From assembly GCF_900114995.1 (NCBI RefSeq), contig NZ_FOUX01000004.1, positions 434,001-498,000 of the forward strand: a DNA stretch of 64,000 nucleotides, written 5' to 3'. Numbering within the stretch: the stretch's first letter is position 1; the number at the start of each line of letters is the position of its first letter. Positions 18,854 through 27,309 of the stretch are shown in pieces. The notes under the pieces were generated by a model. That model was not told the origin of the DNA and searched no databases. It was given only the letters and a program-made list of their open reading frames with translations. This DNA comes from Chitinophaga sp. YR627. Its GTDB lineage: Bacteria; Bacteroidota; Bacteroidia; Chitinophagales; Chitinophagaceae. Both the position numbers and the translations under genes were made by a program.

Positions 18854-19429
18854 TTACTGTCCCTGTTGCTGGAGCGCCCACAATTTAAAGCGTTCAAAAG
18901 TGGCTGCTGCTGCTTCCAGCATTCTTTGCTGCTGGGTTTCATTACCGTGATAACCCTGCAAATAATGTACAAAGGTATCCCAGTAAGACTGGGTATCAGT
19001 GCCATAACCATTAAAGAAGGAAAGTGCTTTGGGTAATTCAGGAGCGGCCAGATTCCGCATCAGTATCTGGCAAATGACTTGTCCGCCCAGTGTAGAACCT
19101 TCCAGGACATACATAGCTCCCAGTGCCTGTGCGTTATCTGTTATTTCCGGTATATCTGTGCAACAGGGTGGTGTAGTAGCAGGCGCGCCGCTGATAGCAG
19201 CTATATCATCCAGTAAAAGGGATGCTTTTCTTCTCCGCTCAAAACCTCCTGGAAAGGAGATATCCATATGCGCAGCAATATGCTGCTCCAGCGGATAATA
19301 GTAACCATAAAAAAGTTGTAACAGCTTGATATACGCGGCAGGCGTATTGGCAGCTTTTATGCTGGGAATCAGTACACGCTCAAGTTCCTGATGTTGTTTC
19401 CCCGTACGTTCCCTTAACAGTTCGATCAT
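18854..19429 (-). CDS. bphO: Heme oxygenase (biliverdin-producing)
   Basis: 191 residues, the usual size of bacterial heme oxygenases. The proximal heme ligand is probably His13 in RERTGKQHQELE. The distal helix motif is seen as GAMYVLEGSTLGGQVI, matching the G-x-x-Y-x-x-E-G-S-x-x-G-G pattern of BphO-type enzymes. It opens heme to biliverdin, releasing iron and CO. Placement between the response regulator and bphP shows that its product serves as phytochrome chromophore; a second role in recovering iron from imported heme is plausible given the promoter type upstream of the operon. Confidence 0.92.
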   Translation of the reverse strand: MIELLRERTGKQHQELERVLIPSIKAANTPAAYIKLLQLFYGYYYPLEQHIAAHMDISFPGGFERRRKASLLLDDIAAISGAPATTPPCCTDIPEITDNAQALGAMYVLEGSTLGGQVICQILMRNLAAPELPKALSFFNGYGTDTQSYWDTFVHYLQGYHGNETQQQRMLEAAAATFERFKLWALQQQGQ

Positions 19430-19506
19430 TATTATACTCAGTTATTAAGTTGTCGAGAGTAGTTAAAAGTACGGTGAATATATGTGTAGTCTGTGTGGAA
19501 AGATTT

Positions 19507-19956
19507 CTACGGTAGTTGAACAACTGTAAACCAATAGGTATGCAGCATGCGGGTAAACGCTACCAGGTCAGAAAAGTTGGCGGGCTTGATGGTATAACTA
19601 TTTACGCCCAGCTCATAACATTTCGAGATATCCTTTGCCTCTGTAGAGGTGGTCAGAATAATGATCGGCAACCATTTAAGGCTGGCGTGTTCCTTGATTT
19701 CGCGCAGCGCTTCACGACCGTCTTTACGCGGCATGTTCAGGTCAAGCAAAATAATGCTGGGGAACGGATACTTTTCCTCATCGGCATATTTACCCTGCCT
19801 GTTAAGATAAAACATCAATTCTTCTCCATTCTCTACAAAACGCAGTTCAGTGTCTGCCCCACTTTCTTCAAAGGCCACCTTTATCAGTTCCCTGTCGTCT
19901 GCGTCATCATCTGCAACAAGTATACATTTCCTGCTACGTAGCACCTTTTTGATCAT
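19507..19956 (-). CDS. Single-domain response regulator (Rcp1-like)
   Basis: 149 residues, receiver domain only. Acidic pocket DDDADD at 16-21, phosphorylation site Asp72 in LLDLNMPRKDG, the conserved Thr in LTTSTE and the Lys in YTIKPANF are all present. Stand-alone receivers of this kind typically accompany phytochrome kinases. It is the first gene of the operon, 77 bp ahead of the heme oxygenase gene. With no DNA-binding output it may pass phosphate on or act by protein contact. Confidence 0.9.
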   Translation of the reverse strand: MIKKVLRSRKCILVADDDADDRELIKVAFEESGADTELRFVENGEELMFYLNRQGKYADEEKYPFPSIILLDLNMPRKDGREALREIKEHASLKWLPIIILTTSTEAKDISKCYELGVNSYTIKPANFSDLVAFTRMLHTYWFTVVQLP

Positions 19957-20032
19957 CCAGTTTTCATTTAACGGCTAAAATTACTTAAATAAACTTGCAA
20001 AACACGCAGCGAAGTTGGGGAATTGTGCCTTG

Positions 20033-20064
20033 GGTCTCGTCTCCAGTTGTCAGGAGACGAGACC
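20033..20064. repeat. Perfect 12-bp inverted repeat in the phytochrome operon leader
   Basis: GGTCTCGTCTCC (20033-20044) and GGAGACGAGACC (20053-20064) are exact reverse complements around an 8-nt loop. It lies between the predicted transcript start near 20153 and the response-regulator start codon at 19956. No T-tract follows on either strand, so a plain terminator is unlikely. It is also downstream of the S41 protease gene and could end that transcript by another route. Confidence 0.6.
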
Positions 20065-20158
20065 ATTAAGGACTTATTAATGTTAAAGAAACTTATGTTC
20101 TGCTAAAGAAGTCTGCTTTTGGAGTAAACAAACAGCACTTTTAATTAGGAAGCTGTTG

Positions 20159-20166
20159 CAAAGGTA
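20159..20166 (-). promoter_or_regulatory. -7 promoter box of the phytochrome operon
   Basis: On the minus strand the box reads TACCTTTG, a perfect TAnnTTTG match. It lies 32 bp from the proximal half-site of the operator at 20198, the same distance as in the four heme-uptake promoters. The predicted 5' leader is about 195 nt. Confidence 0.6.
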
Positions 20167-20197
20167 GCTGCAGCAATGCTAATACATTGATCAAATC

Positions 20198-20225
20198 GGG
20201 AAAAAACATTACGATATAAGGAAAT
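20198..20225 (-). promoter_or_regulatory. Direct-repeat operator, site A (phytochrome operon)
   Basis: On the plus strand the half-sites are GGGAAAA (20198) and AGGAAAT (20219), starting 21 bp apart, with ATCAAATC in front of the first. The proximal half-site is 32 bp from the -7 box. The layout matches operators B-E of the heme-uptake genes. It immediately follows the 3' end of the S41 protease gene, and points leftward into the response regulator-bphO-bphP-kinase operon. Confidence 0.6.
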
Positions 20226-20226
20226 A

Positions 20227-21714
20227 TCAATGCAGTTTCAACCTGGTTTCGATCATGCCGTTGAAGGAAGCCGGCCCCATGTGTACAACCGGTTTAATCG
20301 CTCCTATACGACCTGCAGGATGACCTTCTATGTAGTTCAGTGCTGACATCAGACACATTTCATCCGGATCACCGAAATCGTGCGTAACATCATCGGAAGA
20401 GGGAATATCTACATCCATACCATGGAAGTAGTCCCCAAATCCGTCAGCATTCTTCATAGAGAAATTCGATAAGTATACGGTGTATTTATCGATACGTAAA
20501 CCAAAGAAACCAACGGGTTTTCCATAAGTGGTCTGCCCCACCAGTTTCACCGGCATATATGGTTTCAGGCTGTTAATGACCAGTTCACTTGCAGAAGCAG
20601 TACTACCACTTACGATGAAAACGGCTTGTTTTACGGAGTTCAGTGCGCCGATATTGTCAAACTTGAAGGTATTACCGGCAACGGAATAGTCCAGATCTGC
20701 ATAAGTGGCCAGGTGACCATTCCACATCACAGTTTCTCCGGCGGCATTACGATACAGCTGTTGTTTCAGAATAGGCGCCTGGCCGTTCTGCAACAGTGTA
20801 TTGAAGTATTCTGTATACATCACCTTTCCATTCAGAGAAGAAGGCGCGATCTGATTCACCATATACTCAGCAGTCTGTGTATAACCTCCGCCGTTATAAC
20901 GCAGATCCACTACAAGCGCAGTAATGCCAGCACCGGTGAACTGACTGAATGCCTGATCCAATGCAGCTTTCGTTGTGTTATAATTAGAGAAACGGCTGTA
21001 TGCGATATAGCCGACTTTCTGCGCACCCGCATCCAGTATAGCTGTTTTCAGCACAGCGGTGGTCGTATAGTTTTTACGGGTAAGGTTTACCGTACTGGTC
21101 GTGCCATTATCCCTTTCAATAGTGATAGACACGGTTCCCTGTGCGAGGGCTGATTCAATGAAAGAGCCTGAATTCACAGTTATAGGAGTACCATTAAGGG
21201 CTGTTACTTTCATGCCACGGGTGAGTCCGGCATTAGCAGCAGCGGAGGAAGGATGTACTATCCGGATACGCACATCAGTATTTCCGTTAGCGGAAAGACC
21301 GATACCAAGGTCATCTCCTTTATCATTCAGGTCAACTGTTCCCTGTCTGCCTCCATCGAGGCTTTCTTCACTGATAAAAGAATATTTGGGATGTCCGGGT
21401 GTACCGGAATACTCAAAAGCCTCTCCCGTTGTCGAATTGATCTTTATCTGTGTAAGGGCATATAGCTCCCGCTGGTAGTTTTCCAGCAGATTACCGCCGG
21501 TTGCGTATTGCCTGGGATTAAAAACATCGTATGCCGGCAGTGCATCGTACCAGAGGTAGACCTGCTGGGCATAAAGATAGATGGAATCCAGTGTCAGCTG
21601 CTCTCTTGAACCTTCTGCAGGCGTAGGAGGCGGCTCTGATTGTTTGTCTTTTTTGCAGGCAAACAATAAACTGGATAAAAACAGTAGCTGGATTAGGGAA
21701 TTGCTTTTTTTCAC
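20227..21714 (-). CDS. S41-family peptidase, lipoprotein
   Basis: 495 residues from a GTG start at 21714, which places a lipoprotein signal at the N terminus (LIQLLFLSSLLFACKK); an upstream ATG at 21783 would add a non-signal extension. A PDZ domain is near residues 120-200 (HPSSAAANAGLTRGMKVTAL). The S41 protease core has LRYNGGGYTQTAEY, the nucleophile Ser in GSTASASELV (about 368) and the general-base Lys in TYGKPVGF. It should be a cell-envelope serine protease of the C-terminal processing type; the natural substrate is unknown. It stands alone, divergent from glutamine synthetase. Confidence 0.88.
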   Translation of the reverse strand: MKKSNSLIQLLFLSSLLFACKKDKQSEPPPTPAEGSREQLTLDSIYLYAQQVYLWYDALPAYDVFNPRQYATGGNLLENYQRELYALTQIKINSTTGEAFEYSGTPGHPKYSFISEESLDGGRQGTVDLNDKGDDLGIGLSANGNTDVRIRIVHPSSAAANAGLTRGMKVTALNGTPITVNSGSFIESALAQGTVSITIERDNGTTSTVNLTRKNYTTTAVLKTAILDAGAQKVGYIAYSRFSNYNTTKAALDQAFSQFTGAGITALVVDLRYNGGGYTQTAEYMVNQIAPSSLNGKVMYTEYFNTLLQNGQAPILKQQLYRNAAGETVMWNGHLATYADLDYSVAGNTFKFDNIGALNSVKQAVFIVSGSTASASELVINSLKPYMPVKLVGQTTYGKPVGFFGLRIDKYTVYLSNFSMKNADGFGDYFHGMDVDIPSSDDVTHDFGDPDEMCLMSALNYIEGHPAGRIGAIKPVVHMGPASFNGMIETRLKLH

Positions 21715-22060
21715 CAAAGTGGTTTTAAGTTGACCTATAGAATAGTACAGTCCGATGAAATTACGAAAAAAATACAGAGTCACAATAGCACAGCCTCAAA
21801 GACATTATAATAAAAACTATATGACATAATACTACCTACCATATTAATTTTTTAACCATTTTTGCATAAAATCATCCGATTCCAAAGTAAGAGGAAGGTA
21901 AAAAACCGGATTACCGGTTGACAAAAACAGCTTTAATAACTTTCTTTGCATAGCGAATCGACCAAACTGTACAAAAGGAAGTGTATAGGGGGATAAGACA
22001 CCACAATGCCAAAACGATCGCATGCAGGAGTGCACAAATAATTAAATATCAATTAGTCCA
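21715..22060. other. Gene-free region between S41 protease and glutamine synthetase
   Basis: This 346-bp AT-rich stretch separates divergent genes. I see a candidate promoter for glutamine synthetase at 21917-21943 and no convincing gene. A 63-codon minus-strand frame (21844-22035) has no recognisable features. Confidence 0.6.
21917..21943 (+). promoter_or_regulatory. Candidate promoter of glutamine synthetase
   Basis: TTGAC (21917) is followed 16 bp later by TAACTTTC (21936-21943), one mismatch from TAnnTTTG. This would give a leader of about 110 nt before the ATG at 22061. Confidence 0.4.
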
Positions 22061-23065
22061 ATGGTAAAATTTGAGTACATCTGGCTGGATGGTTATCAAC
22101 CAACCCAAAGCCTGAGAAGTAAAACCAAAATCGAAAAAGAATTCAGTGGTAAACTGGAAGATCTTCCAATGTGGAGCTTTGACGGTTCTTCTACTAAACA
22201 GGCGCCAGGTGGTTCTTCAGACTGTCTGCTGAAACCAGTTTTCTTTGTAAAAGATCCTCAGAGAAAGAATGCGTATCTGGTAATGTGCGAAGTACTGGAA
22301 GCAAGCGGTAAACCACACGCAACCAACGGCCGTGCTACCATTGAAGATGATGATAATGATTTCTGGTTTGGTTTCGAACAGGAATACTTCCTGTGGAACC
22401 CAAATAACAATAAACCTTTAGGCTTCCCTGACAATGGATATCCAAGCCCACAGGGTCAGTACTACTGCTCTGTAGGTACTAATAACGCCTTCGGTCGTGA
22501 TATCGTTGAAGAACACCTGGACGTTTGTATCGAAGCTGGTCTGAACGTAGAGGGTATCAACGCAGAAGTAGCTGCTGGTCAGTGGGAATTCCAGATCTTC
22601 GCAAAAGGTGCGAAAGAAGCTGGTGACCAGATCTGGATCGCCCGTTACTTACTGGAAAGAATCGGTGAGAAATACGGTGTTTCCATCAACTGGCATTGTA
22701 AACCATTAGGTACCCTGGACTGGAACGGTTCCGGTATGCACGCTAACTTCTCCAACACCCTGCTGAGAACTGCTGGTGATAAAGCGGTGTATGACAAAGT
22801 ATGTGAAGCTTTCCGTCCTGTAGTATCCGAGCACATTGATGTATACGGTGCTGACAACCACCTGCGTCTGACAGGTCTGCACGAAACTGCGTCTATCCAC
22901 GATTTCAGCTACGGCGTATCTGACCGTGGTGCTTCTATCCGTATCCCCGTTGCCACTGTAGAAAGAGGCTGGAAAGGTTACCTGGAAGACAGACGTCCAA
23001 ACTCCGCAGCAGATCCTTACAAAGTTGCAGCGAGAATCATCAAGACTGTAAAAACTGCATTATAA
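22061..23065 (+). CDS. glnA: Glutamine synthetase, type II (eukaryote-like)
   Basis: 334 residues, far shorter than bacterial GSI (about 470) or GSIII (about 700). It begins with the beta-grasp segment EYIWLDGYQPTQSLRSKTK and has WSFDGSSTKQAPG, the metal-binding FGFEQEYFLW, the glutamate-binding region EGINAEVAAGQWEFQI, NGSGMHANFS and the ATP-binding RLTGLHETAS, all GSII hallmarks. It makes glutamine from glutamate, ammonia and ATP in the cytoplasm. GSII lacks the adenylylation site of GSI, so its control must differ. Codon use is strongly biased (CGT, GGT, CTG), as expected for a highly expressed gene. It is monocistronic with a strong terminator. Confidence 0.93.
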   Translation: MVKFEYIWLDGYQPTQSLRSKTKIEKEFSGKLEDLPMWSFDGSSTKQAPGGSSDCLLKPVFFVKDPQRKNAYLVMCEVLEASGKPHATNGRATIEDDDNDFWFGFEQEYFLWNPNNNKPLGFPDNGYPSPQGQYYCSVGTNNAFGRDIVEEHLDVCIEAGLNVEGINAEVAAGQWEFQIFAKGAKEAGDQIWIARYLLERIGEKYGVSINWHCKPLGTLDWNGSGMHANFSNTLLRTAGDKAVYDKVCEAFRPVVSEHIDVYGADNHLRLTGLHETASIHDFSYGVSDRGASIRIPVATVERGWKGYLEDRRPNSAADPYKVAARIIKTVKTAL

Positions 23066-23093
23066 GCCTGGCTTATCTGCATGTATATAATTA

Positions 23094-23132
23094 GAAAGGC
23101 GCATCATTCTCATGATGCGCCTTTCTTTTTTG
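23094..23132 (+). terminator. Strong terminator after glutamine synthetase
   Basis: GAAAGGCGCATCAT (23094-23107) pairs perfectly with ATGATGCGCCTTTC (23112-23125) over a 4-nt loop, followed by TTTTTTG. Confidence 0.9.
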
Positions 23133-23168
23133 TCAGGGCGGCTGACCTGATAAAAAGTAAAAAAATGA

Positions 23169-23927
23169 TTAGTTAAGTCTCTTGTAACGGAATTTAAAGA
23201 ACGGGAAGTTATTAGCCTGTACGGTTGCATTAGGCGTACCGTTTGAATACAGGTCCTGTAACTGTACTTTGTACTTTACATTTGCGCTCGTAGTGACGAT
23301 CAGACTAACTTCCACACCCCATTCAGCAATAGGATATACAATGTGATTTACCACATCGTAGTTATACCATCCCGGATGAGCCGTATTCAGGGTGGTAGCA
23401 CCTGTTGGCGGCGCCATCAGGATACGGTTGTAACCGAAAGTGCTCACAGATGTACCTGTGGTAGAAGAAGTGATGCTGGCAAAAGCAGTTGTGGTATACT
23501 GTAAGGTATAACCTGCCGGAACGCTGATATCTGCATTGGCAGTACCACTAAAGATCAGGTCAAAACCATCACAACCACCATCATTGTCGGCCAGGCTGTA
23601 GTAATATACTGAATGTGCAATGTGTGGAGGATTACCGGTAGTACCCTGTATTCCCTGGAAAAAGTTTGCCACGTTATACACGCCGCTGGCATCCAGTGTA
23701 ACGGTGCCATAAGTGCTATCGCAGTTAAAAGATACTGTCTGACCGGTAGACGGACTGGTTGCCGCTGTGGTCACATCAGCTCCAGACAATACAGGTGTTG
23801 CCTGGTTGCCCTCTTTCTGACAGGAAGAGAATATTGCCATCGCACCCAGCGCTACTGCGTAGAATGAGCGAGCAATATTTTTTGTAGTTTTGGCTGCTGA
23901 TTTGGGGGCAGTGTCTAAGATTTTCAT
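23169..23927 (-). CDS. Lipoprotein, divergent HmuY-like
   Basis: 252 residues with a signal peptide and lipobox (ALGAMAIFSSC). The stretch YSLADNDGGCDGFDLIFSGTANADI resembles the WDIAFSGT strand of HmuY proteins, and the end PFFKFRYKRLN resembles their closing strand. It is the last gene of the receptor operon that starts at 29433, 118 bp after the previous gene. It probably acts as a surface-exposed heme or tetrapyrrole binder, but the similarity is weaker than in the neighbours. Confidence 0.6.
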   Translation of the reverse strand: MKILDTAPKSAAKTTKNIARSFYAVALGAMAIFSSCQKEGNQATPVLSGADVTTAATSPSTGQTVSFNCDSTYGTVTLDASGVYNVANFFQGIQGTTGNPPHIAHSVYYYSLADNDGGCDGFDLIFSGTANADISVPAGYTLQYTTTAFASITSSTTGTSVSTFGYNRILMAPPTGATTLNTAHPGWYNYDVVNHIVYPIAEWGVEVSLIVTTSANVKYKVQLQDLYSNGTPNATVQANNFPFFKFRYKRLN

Positions 23928-24045
23928 TTTTAGAGTTTTAAAATGTTAAGGATAAGATATTTGTTCTCCGGATCTTCGGGGAGCCGGGACAGTACCAGTG
24001 TCCGGCTCTCTTCTTTTCCGGTATGGCAGCCGCCATTGACAATGT

Positions 24046-25008
24046 TTATTCTGTAATGATCAGAACCGGATTGATTGTTCCCGCACGCATATATACCGTC
24101 ACTCCCTGATAGTTCCGGAATGCAGCATGCAGCAGGTTATAATTTCCCAGCGGGAAATCAGCAGGTATGCGGTAAGTCACACTGGTCAGGTTAAACTCCG
24201 CCAGCTCCAGGTCGTAATAGAGCTGTCCACCGGTCAGCCGGGCTCTCCCAGGCAACATACCTCTCATATTACTGCCATTCAGCGTAAATGTTTGTCCTCT
24301 CTTTACTGTAATAGCCGTTGCTGGTGCTACGACAGATGGCAAAGGATAAATAACTTTCACAAAAGCCTTGTCACTTGTCACAGTTTTAGTAGCACTTATC
24401 ACTTTCAGTTTATAGCTGCCAGTATCCACATCAGGCGTCGCCATTTCCAGCGCATAATCATTGGCGCCCAGTTCGGTGAAACCATTGATCGTACATTTGG
24501 TCTCCTCTCCTTTTGCTGACACGAGGTAAGCACTTGTTATATTCACATCTGGTATCAGATAGGTAATACCTCCGATACTCAGGTTAGCACCCAGCTGTCC
24601 TGCCATATCGGTACCGCTATTGATCTGCAACTCCGGCTGATTCACGATCACCCGTAGTTTATAAGAAGAAGCAGCACCGTTCTGGGCAGTCACCACGTAC
24701 GACACACTGTCCTTAATGGCAATTGCAGTACCCGAAGCTGGTGATACCGTAGCTTTATCAGATACAGCGATCAACGGCGTGATAGTAGCTGGTACAGGCT
24801 CGTCAAATGGCCAGTACAGTATGATACTTCCATCAGCAACAGCAGCCTGAATGGTATCACCTGTTGCAGCTACGACTTTAAATGTCTTCAGTTCATGATA
24901 GGGATAAGGCGCTTCCACCTTCTCTTTGCTACAGGCGCCGGCTATCATCCAGCACGCCAGCAAAACAGCGGCTGACACCTGTGAATATGTTCTATTAAAA
25001 AATGTCAT
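24046..25008 (-). CDS. Lipoprotein with repeated Ig-like domains
   Basis: 320 residues. Signal and lipobox AACWMIAGAC-type (VLLACWMIAGAC) near residue 26. An N-terminal domain contains SYVVTAQNGAASSYKLRVIV, a pattern common to Ig-like/DUF5018-type surface lipoproteins, followed by IPT/TIG-like strands (TAITVKRGQTFTLNGSNMRG). It shares the K-x-V-x-x-x-x-G-D-x-I layout with the next gene upstream, so the two look like diverged paralogues. Cotranscribed with the TonB receptor at 27310-29433. The ligand is unknown; a structural or binding part of the receptor complex is likely. Confidence 0.6.
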   Translation of the reverse strand: MTFFNRTYSQVSAAVLLACWMIAGACSKEKVEAPYPYHELKTFKVVAATGDTIQAAVADGSIILYWPFDEPVPATITPLIAVSDKATVSPASGTAIAIKDSVSYVVTAQNGAASSYKLRVIVNQPELQINSGTDMAGQLGANLSIGGITYLIPDVNITSAYLVSAKGEETKCTINGFTELGANDYALEMATPDVDTGSYKLKVISATKTVTSDKAFVKVIYPLPSVVAPATAITVKRGQTFTLNGSNMRGMLPGRARLTGGQLYYDLELAEFNLTSVTYRIPADFPLGNYNLLHAAFRNYQGVTVYMRAGTINPVLIITE

Positions 25009-25042
25009 GGTTATTCAATTGTTGCAGATGATTACAGAACGT

Positions 25043-25762
25043 TTAGAGCGTTTCGACTTTTACAGGATTCTTCATCGTTGCGGAACGTGTATAAGACGTT
25101 ATCCGGATCCGGTACAAACCCGCAGGTAATTGCGCTGCAGATGGTACCGCCGTACCGATACTGTTAGTAAAATTATCTCCATTAACAGCTGTATACACCA
25201 CTGTTCCCTGTTCATTCAGGTAACTGATCGTAGAAAAGATGCCCAGCGATTCCTGTTGTGGAATGAAATTCTTTCCAGTGATGCTGAAGAAGTTGAACTG
25301 AAAAGTGGATGGATCACTATGGTACAACACCAGTGGATTAGCAGGATCGGGGGATAGTTCATCTACCGCAATATCCGGCTGTTGGGTAGTCAATACCAGG
25401 TTATAGGTCGCCTTACTGCCATCCTTACCTGTTACGACATATGCCACCTTTGTTCCTTCACTCAGTTTTTTGGTAATATCATCAATGAGCACACCGTTGC
25501 CGGGTGTCACGGTAGCCCCCTCAGAAACCCTGATTTCAGGCTGTATAGCCGTCAGAAAATAGTAGTATGGCAGTATGAGTGTAATAGTCCCTTTGTCGTC
25601 GTCAATTGCCCCGTATACGGCAGCATCGGGTACGTTTGTCACCTTATAGGAAAGTATCCTGTTATTAGCGGGTGCAGGTGGTTCAATTGTTTCCGTTTTT
25701 TTACAGGCAGTCGCCAGCATGGTCGCTGACAATGCCAGCAGCAGCAGATTTTTTATCTTCAT
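25043..25762 (-). CDS. Lipoprotein with Ig-like domains
   Basis: 239 residues with a clear lipobox (LLLLALSATMLATAC). The N-terminal domain has TKVAYVVTGKDGSKATYNLVL, close to the equivalent stretch of the downstream neighbour, and the C-terminal part has an IPT/TIG-like layout (FFSITGKNFIPQQ, LPAGLYRIRITSY). It lies 22 bp after the preceding HmuY-like gene and 34 bp before the next, so it belongs to the same operon. Function unknown. Confidence 0.6.
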   Translation of the reverse strand: MKIKNLLLLALSATMLATACKKTETIEPPAPANNRILSYKVTNVPDAAVYGAIDDDKGTITLILPYYYFLTAIQPEIRVSEGATVTPGNGVLIDDITKKLSEGTKVAYVVTGKDGSKATYNLVLTTQQPDIAVDELSPDPANPLVLYHSDPSTFQFNFFSITGKNFIPQQESLGIFSTISYLNEQGTVVYTAVNGDNFTNSIGTAVPSAAQLPAGLYRIRITSYTRSATMKNPVKVETL

Positions 25763-25784
25763 TGCAGGTATATATTGAGATTGA

Positions 25785-26573
25785 TTATTTCAGGTCAAGA
25801 TTCCGGGTACCATCTTTCTGAATAGCATATTTAAATGTCACGAATCCAGGCTTATAAGAACGGGTCGGTAATTCAGGTGCGCCCTTGTAAATACTGTAAA
25901 TGACCATTTTCACATAATGTCCTTTAGCTGTTTTTATGATCAGCGCACGCGGCATACTATAGCATACATGGGCGACACTGTCCGCTGGCGATGAGGGGAA
26001 CTGTAGACCGTAAAAATCATAGAAGGCCCATCCGTCAGTACTCGGACCAAAATAATCCAGTCCTACGCCATCATTGGTAAGCAGCTGCTCATCATTTACC
26101 GGCATTGTTGTGACATGTGCAAATGCACTGTCAAACAAGCGGCGTGGGGGGATTGATTTCATCGCTTTCTGCGGACCACCATAATATTCCGCATCAATGG
26201 CAGCGTCTTTTACCAGGTAGATGCCTCCGATACCCGGACCACCATAACCTGGTGAGAATTTCGCCTTCCCATTGTTGATCAGGATCGTACTGTTATACGT
26301 ACCACTGAAAGCTATATCCCAGTTGGAGGTCTGCACCTGTGATGCAGGGATCGTCCGCTGGGTTTCAAGACTATAGTAGAATGTCTTTGCAGCGGCGCCG
26401 GACGTCGCATTTGTATCCGCAGCCAGATTAACCAGGGTGTATACACCTGTTTTCACATCGACAACCGTTGTCGTATCCTCCGGCGTTGGTACCTCAGGGG
26501 TATTTTTGTCGCCTTTCGAACAGGCAATAAGGGACATGGCAAGGGCCATGCATAAAAGAGTGATCTTTTGCAT
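25785..26573 (-). CDS. HmuY-family heme-binding lipoprotein
   Basis: 262 residues, lipobox ALAMSLIAC. The family pattern is clear: FYYSLETQRTIPASQV, then SNWDIAFSGTYNSTILIN, a glycine-rich GYGGPGIGGIY, a strand YVKMVIYSIYKGAPE and the closing FVTFKYAIQKDGTRNL. HmuY proteins sit on the outer surface, take heme from host or environmental proteins and pass it to a TonB receptor. It is the third gene of the operon, with the receptor first. Confidence 0.8.
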   Translation of the reverse strand: MQKITLLCMALAMSLIACSKGDKNTPEVPTPEDTTTVVDVKTGVYTLVNLAADTNATSGAAAKTFYYSLETQRTIPASQVQTSNWDIAFSGTYNSTILINNGKAKFSPGYGGPGIGGIYLVKDAAIDAEYYGGPQKAMKSIPPRRLFDSAFAHVTTMPVNDEQLLTNDGVGLDYFGPSTDGWAFYDFYGLQFPSSPADSVAHVCYSMPRALIIKTAKGHYVKMVIYSIYKGAPELPTRSYKPGFVTFKYAIQKDGTRNLDLK

Positions 26574-26605
26574 AGAGTGAGTGTACTTAGTAAAATGATT
26601 GCTTA

Positions 26606-27301
26606 TCAGGGCGTTCTCAGATTCCTGCTCCCATCTTCCTGCACATAATAGCGGAAGGTGAAATAAGGCGCAGGCCAGTAGAGATCAGTCACCGCCGGTG
26701 GATTACCCTGATATACATTGATCAGTTCCAGCTTCGCATATTTACCCTCAGCTGTCATGAGGATAAACGTGCGGTTCTTTATGGGAATCGCCAGATGGGT
26801 CGTTAATGAATAAAAGTACCAGCCCGTATTGTAGACCTGTGGGTATCCATCCCAACCGGCAAACTTCAGGTTATTTTCTTTCATCACTTCCGGAGAAGGC
26901 GCCGTCGTCACTTTTGCATAAGGGGAATCAACCGCTATGATCAGGCCTTTCCCCGGTCCGCCGTACCCCGGACCATTTGCATTGCTGCCGTCGTTCACAT
27001 ATACCAGCGCATTATACACATCGGTGAAAGCCAGATCCCAGCTATTACTGCGACGGTTTGCAGCCGTACTATCCCATGACTGCAGCTTCGTCTTTAATTT
27101 GAAATAGAAACTCCTGAACGGCCTCCGCTCCTTTCCTTCTACGCCATCTGACACAGACGCTTCTGTATCACCAGCCAGATCGTAGACAACGGTGCTCACG
27201 CCATCTTCATAACTGGCCTTCGTATCTTTATTTTCGTCCTTTTTACAGGATGCAGCTAACAGGGTAGCGGCTAACATACAAGTCAGGGTTGCGTATCGCA
27301 T
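26606..27301 (-). CDS. HmuY-family heme-binding lipoprotein
   Basis: 231 residues, lipobox AATLLAASC. It shows the same layout as the next gene: FRSFYFKLKTKLQSW, SNSWDLAFTDVYNALVYVN, GPGYGGPGKGLI, YAKLELINVYQGNPP and FTFRYYVQEDGSRNL. The two are clearly paralogues. It starts 8 bp after the stop codon of the TonB receptor gene, so receptor and lipoprotein are translated from one message. Confidence 0.8.
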   Translation of the reverse strand: MRYATLTCMLAATLLAASCKKDENKDTKASYEDGVSTVVYDLAGDTEASVSDGVEGKERRPFRSFYFKLKTKLQSWDSTAANRRSNSWDLAFTDVYNALVYVNDGSNANGPGYGGPGKGLIIAVDSPYAKVTTAPSPEVMKENNLKFAGWDGYPQVYNTGWYFYSLTTHLAIPIKNRTFILMTAEGKYAKLELINVYQGNPPAVTDLYWPAPYFTFRYYVQEDGSRNLRTP

Positions 27302-27309
27302 GGTTTAGT

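Noticed and set aside
21844..22035. 63-codon minus-strand frame upstream of glutamine synthetase
   Set aside because: It covers the likely glnA promoter and has no signal, motif or ribosome site.
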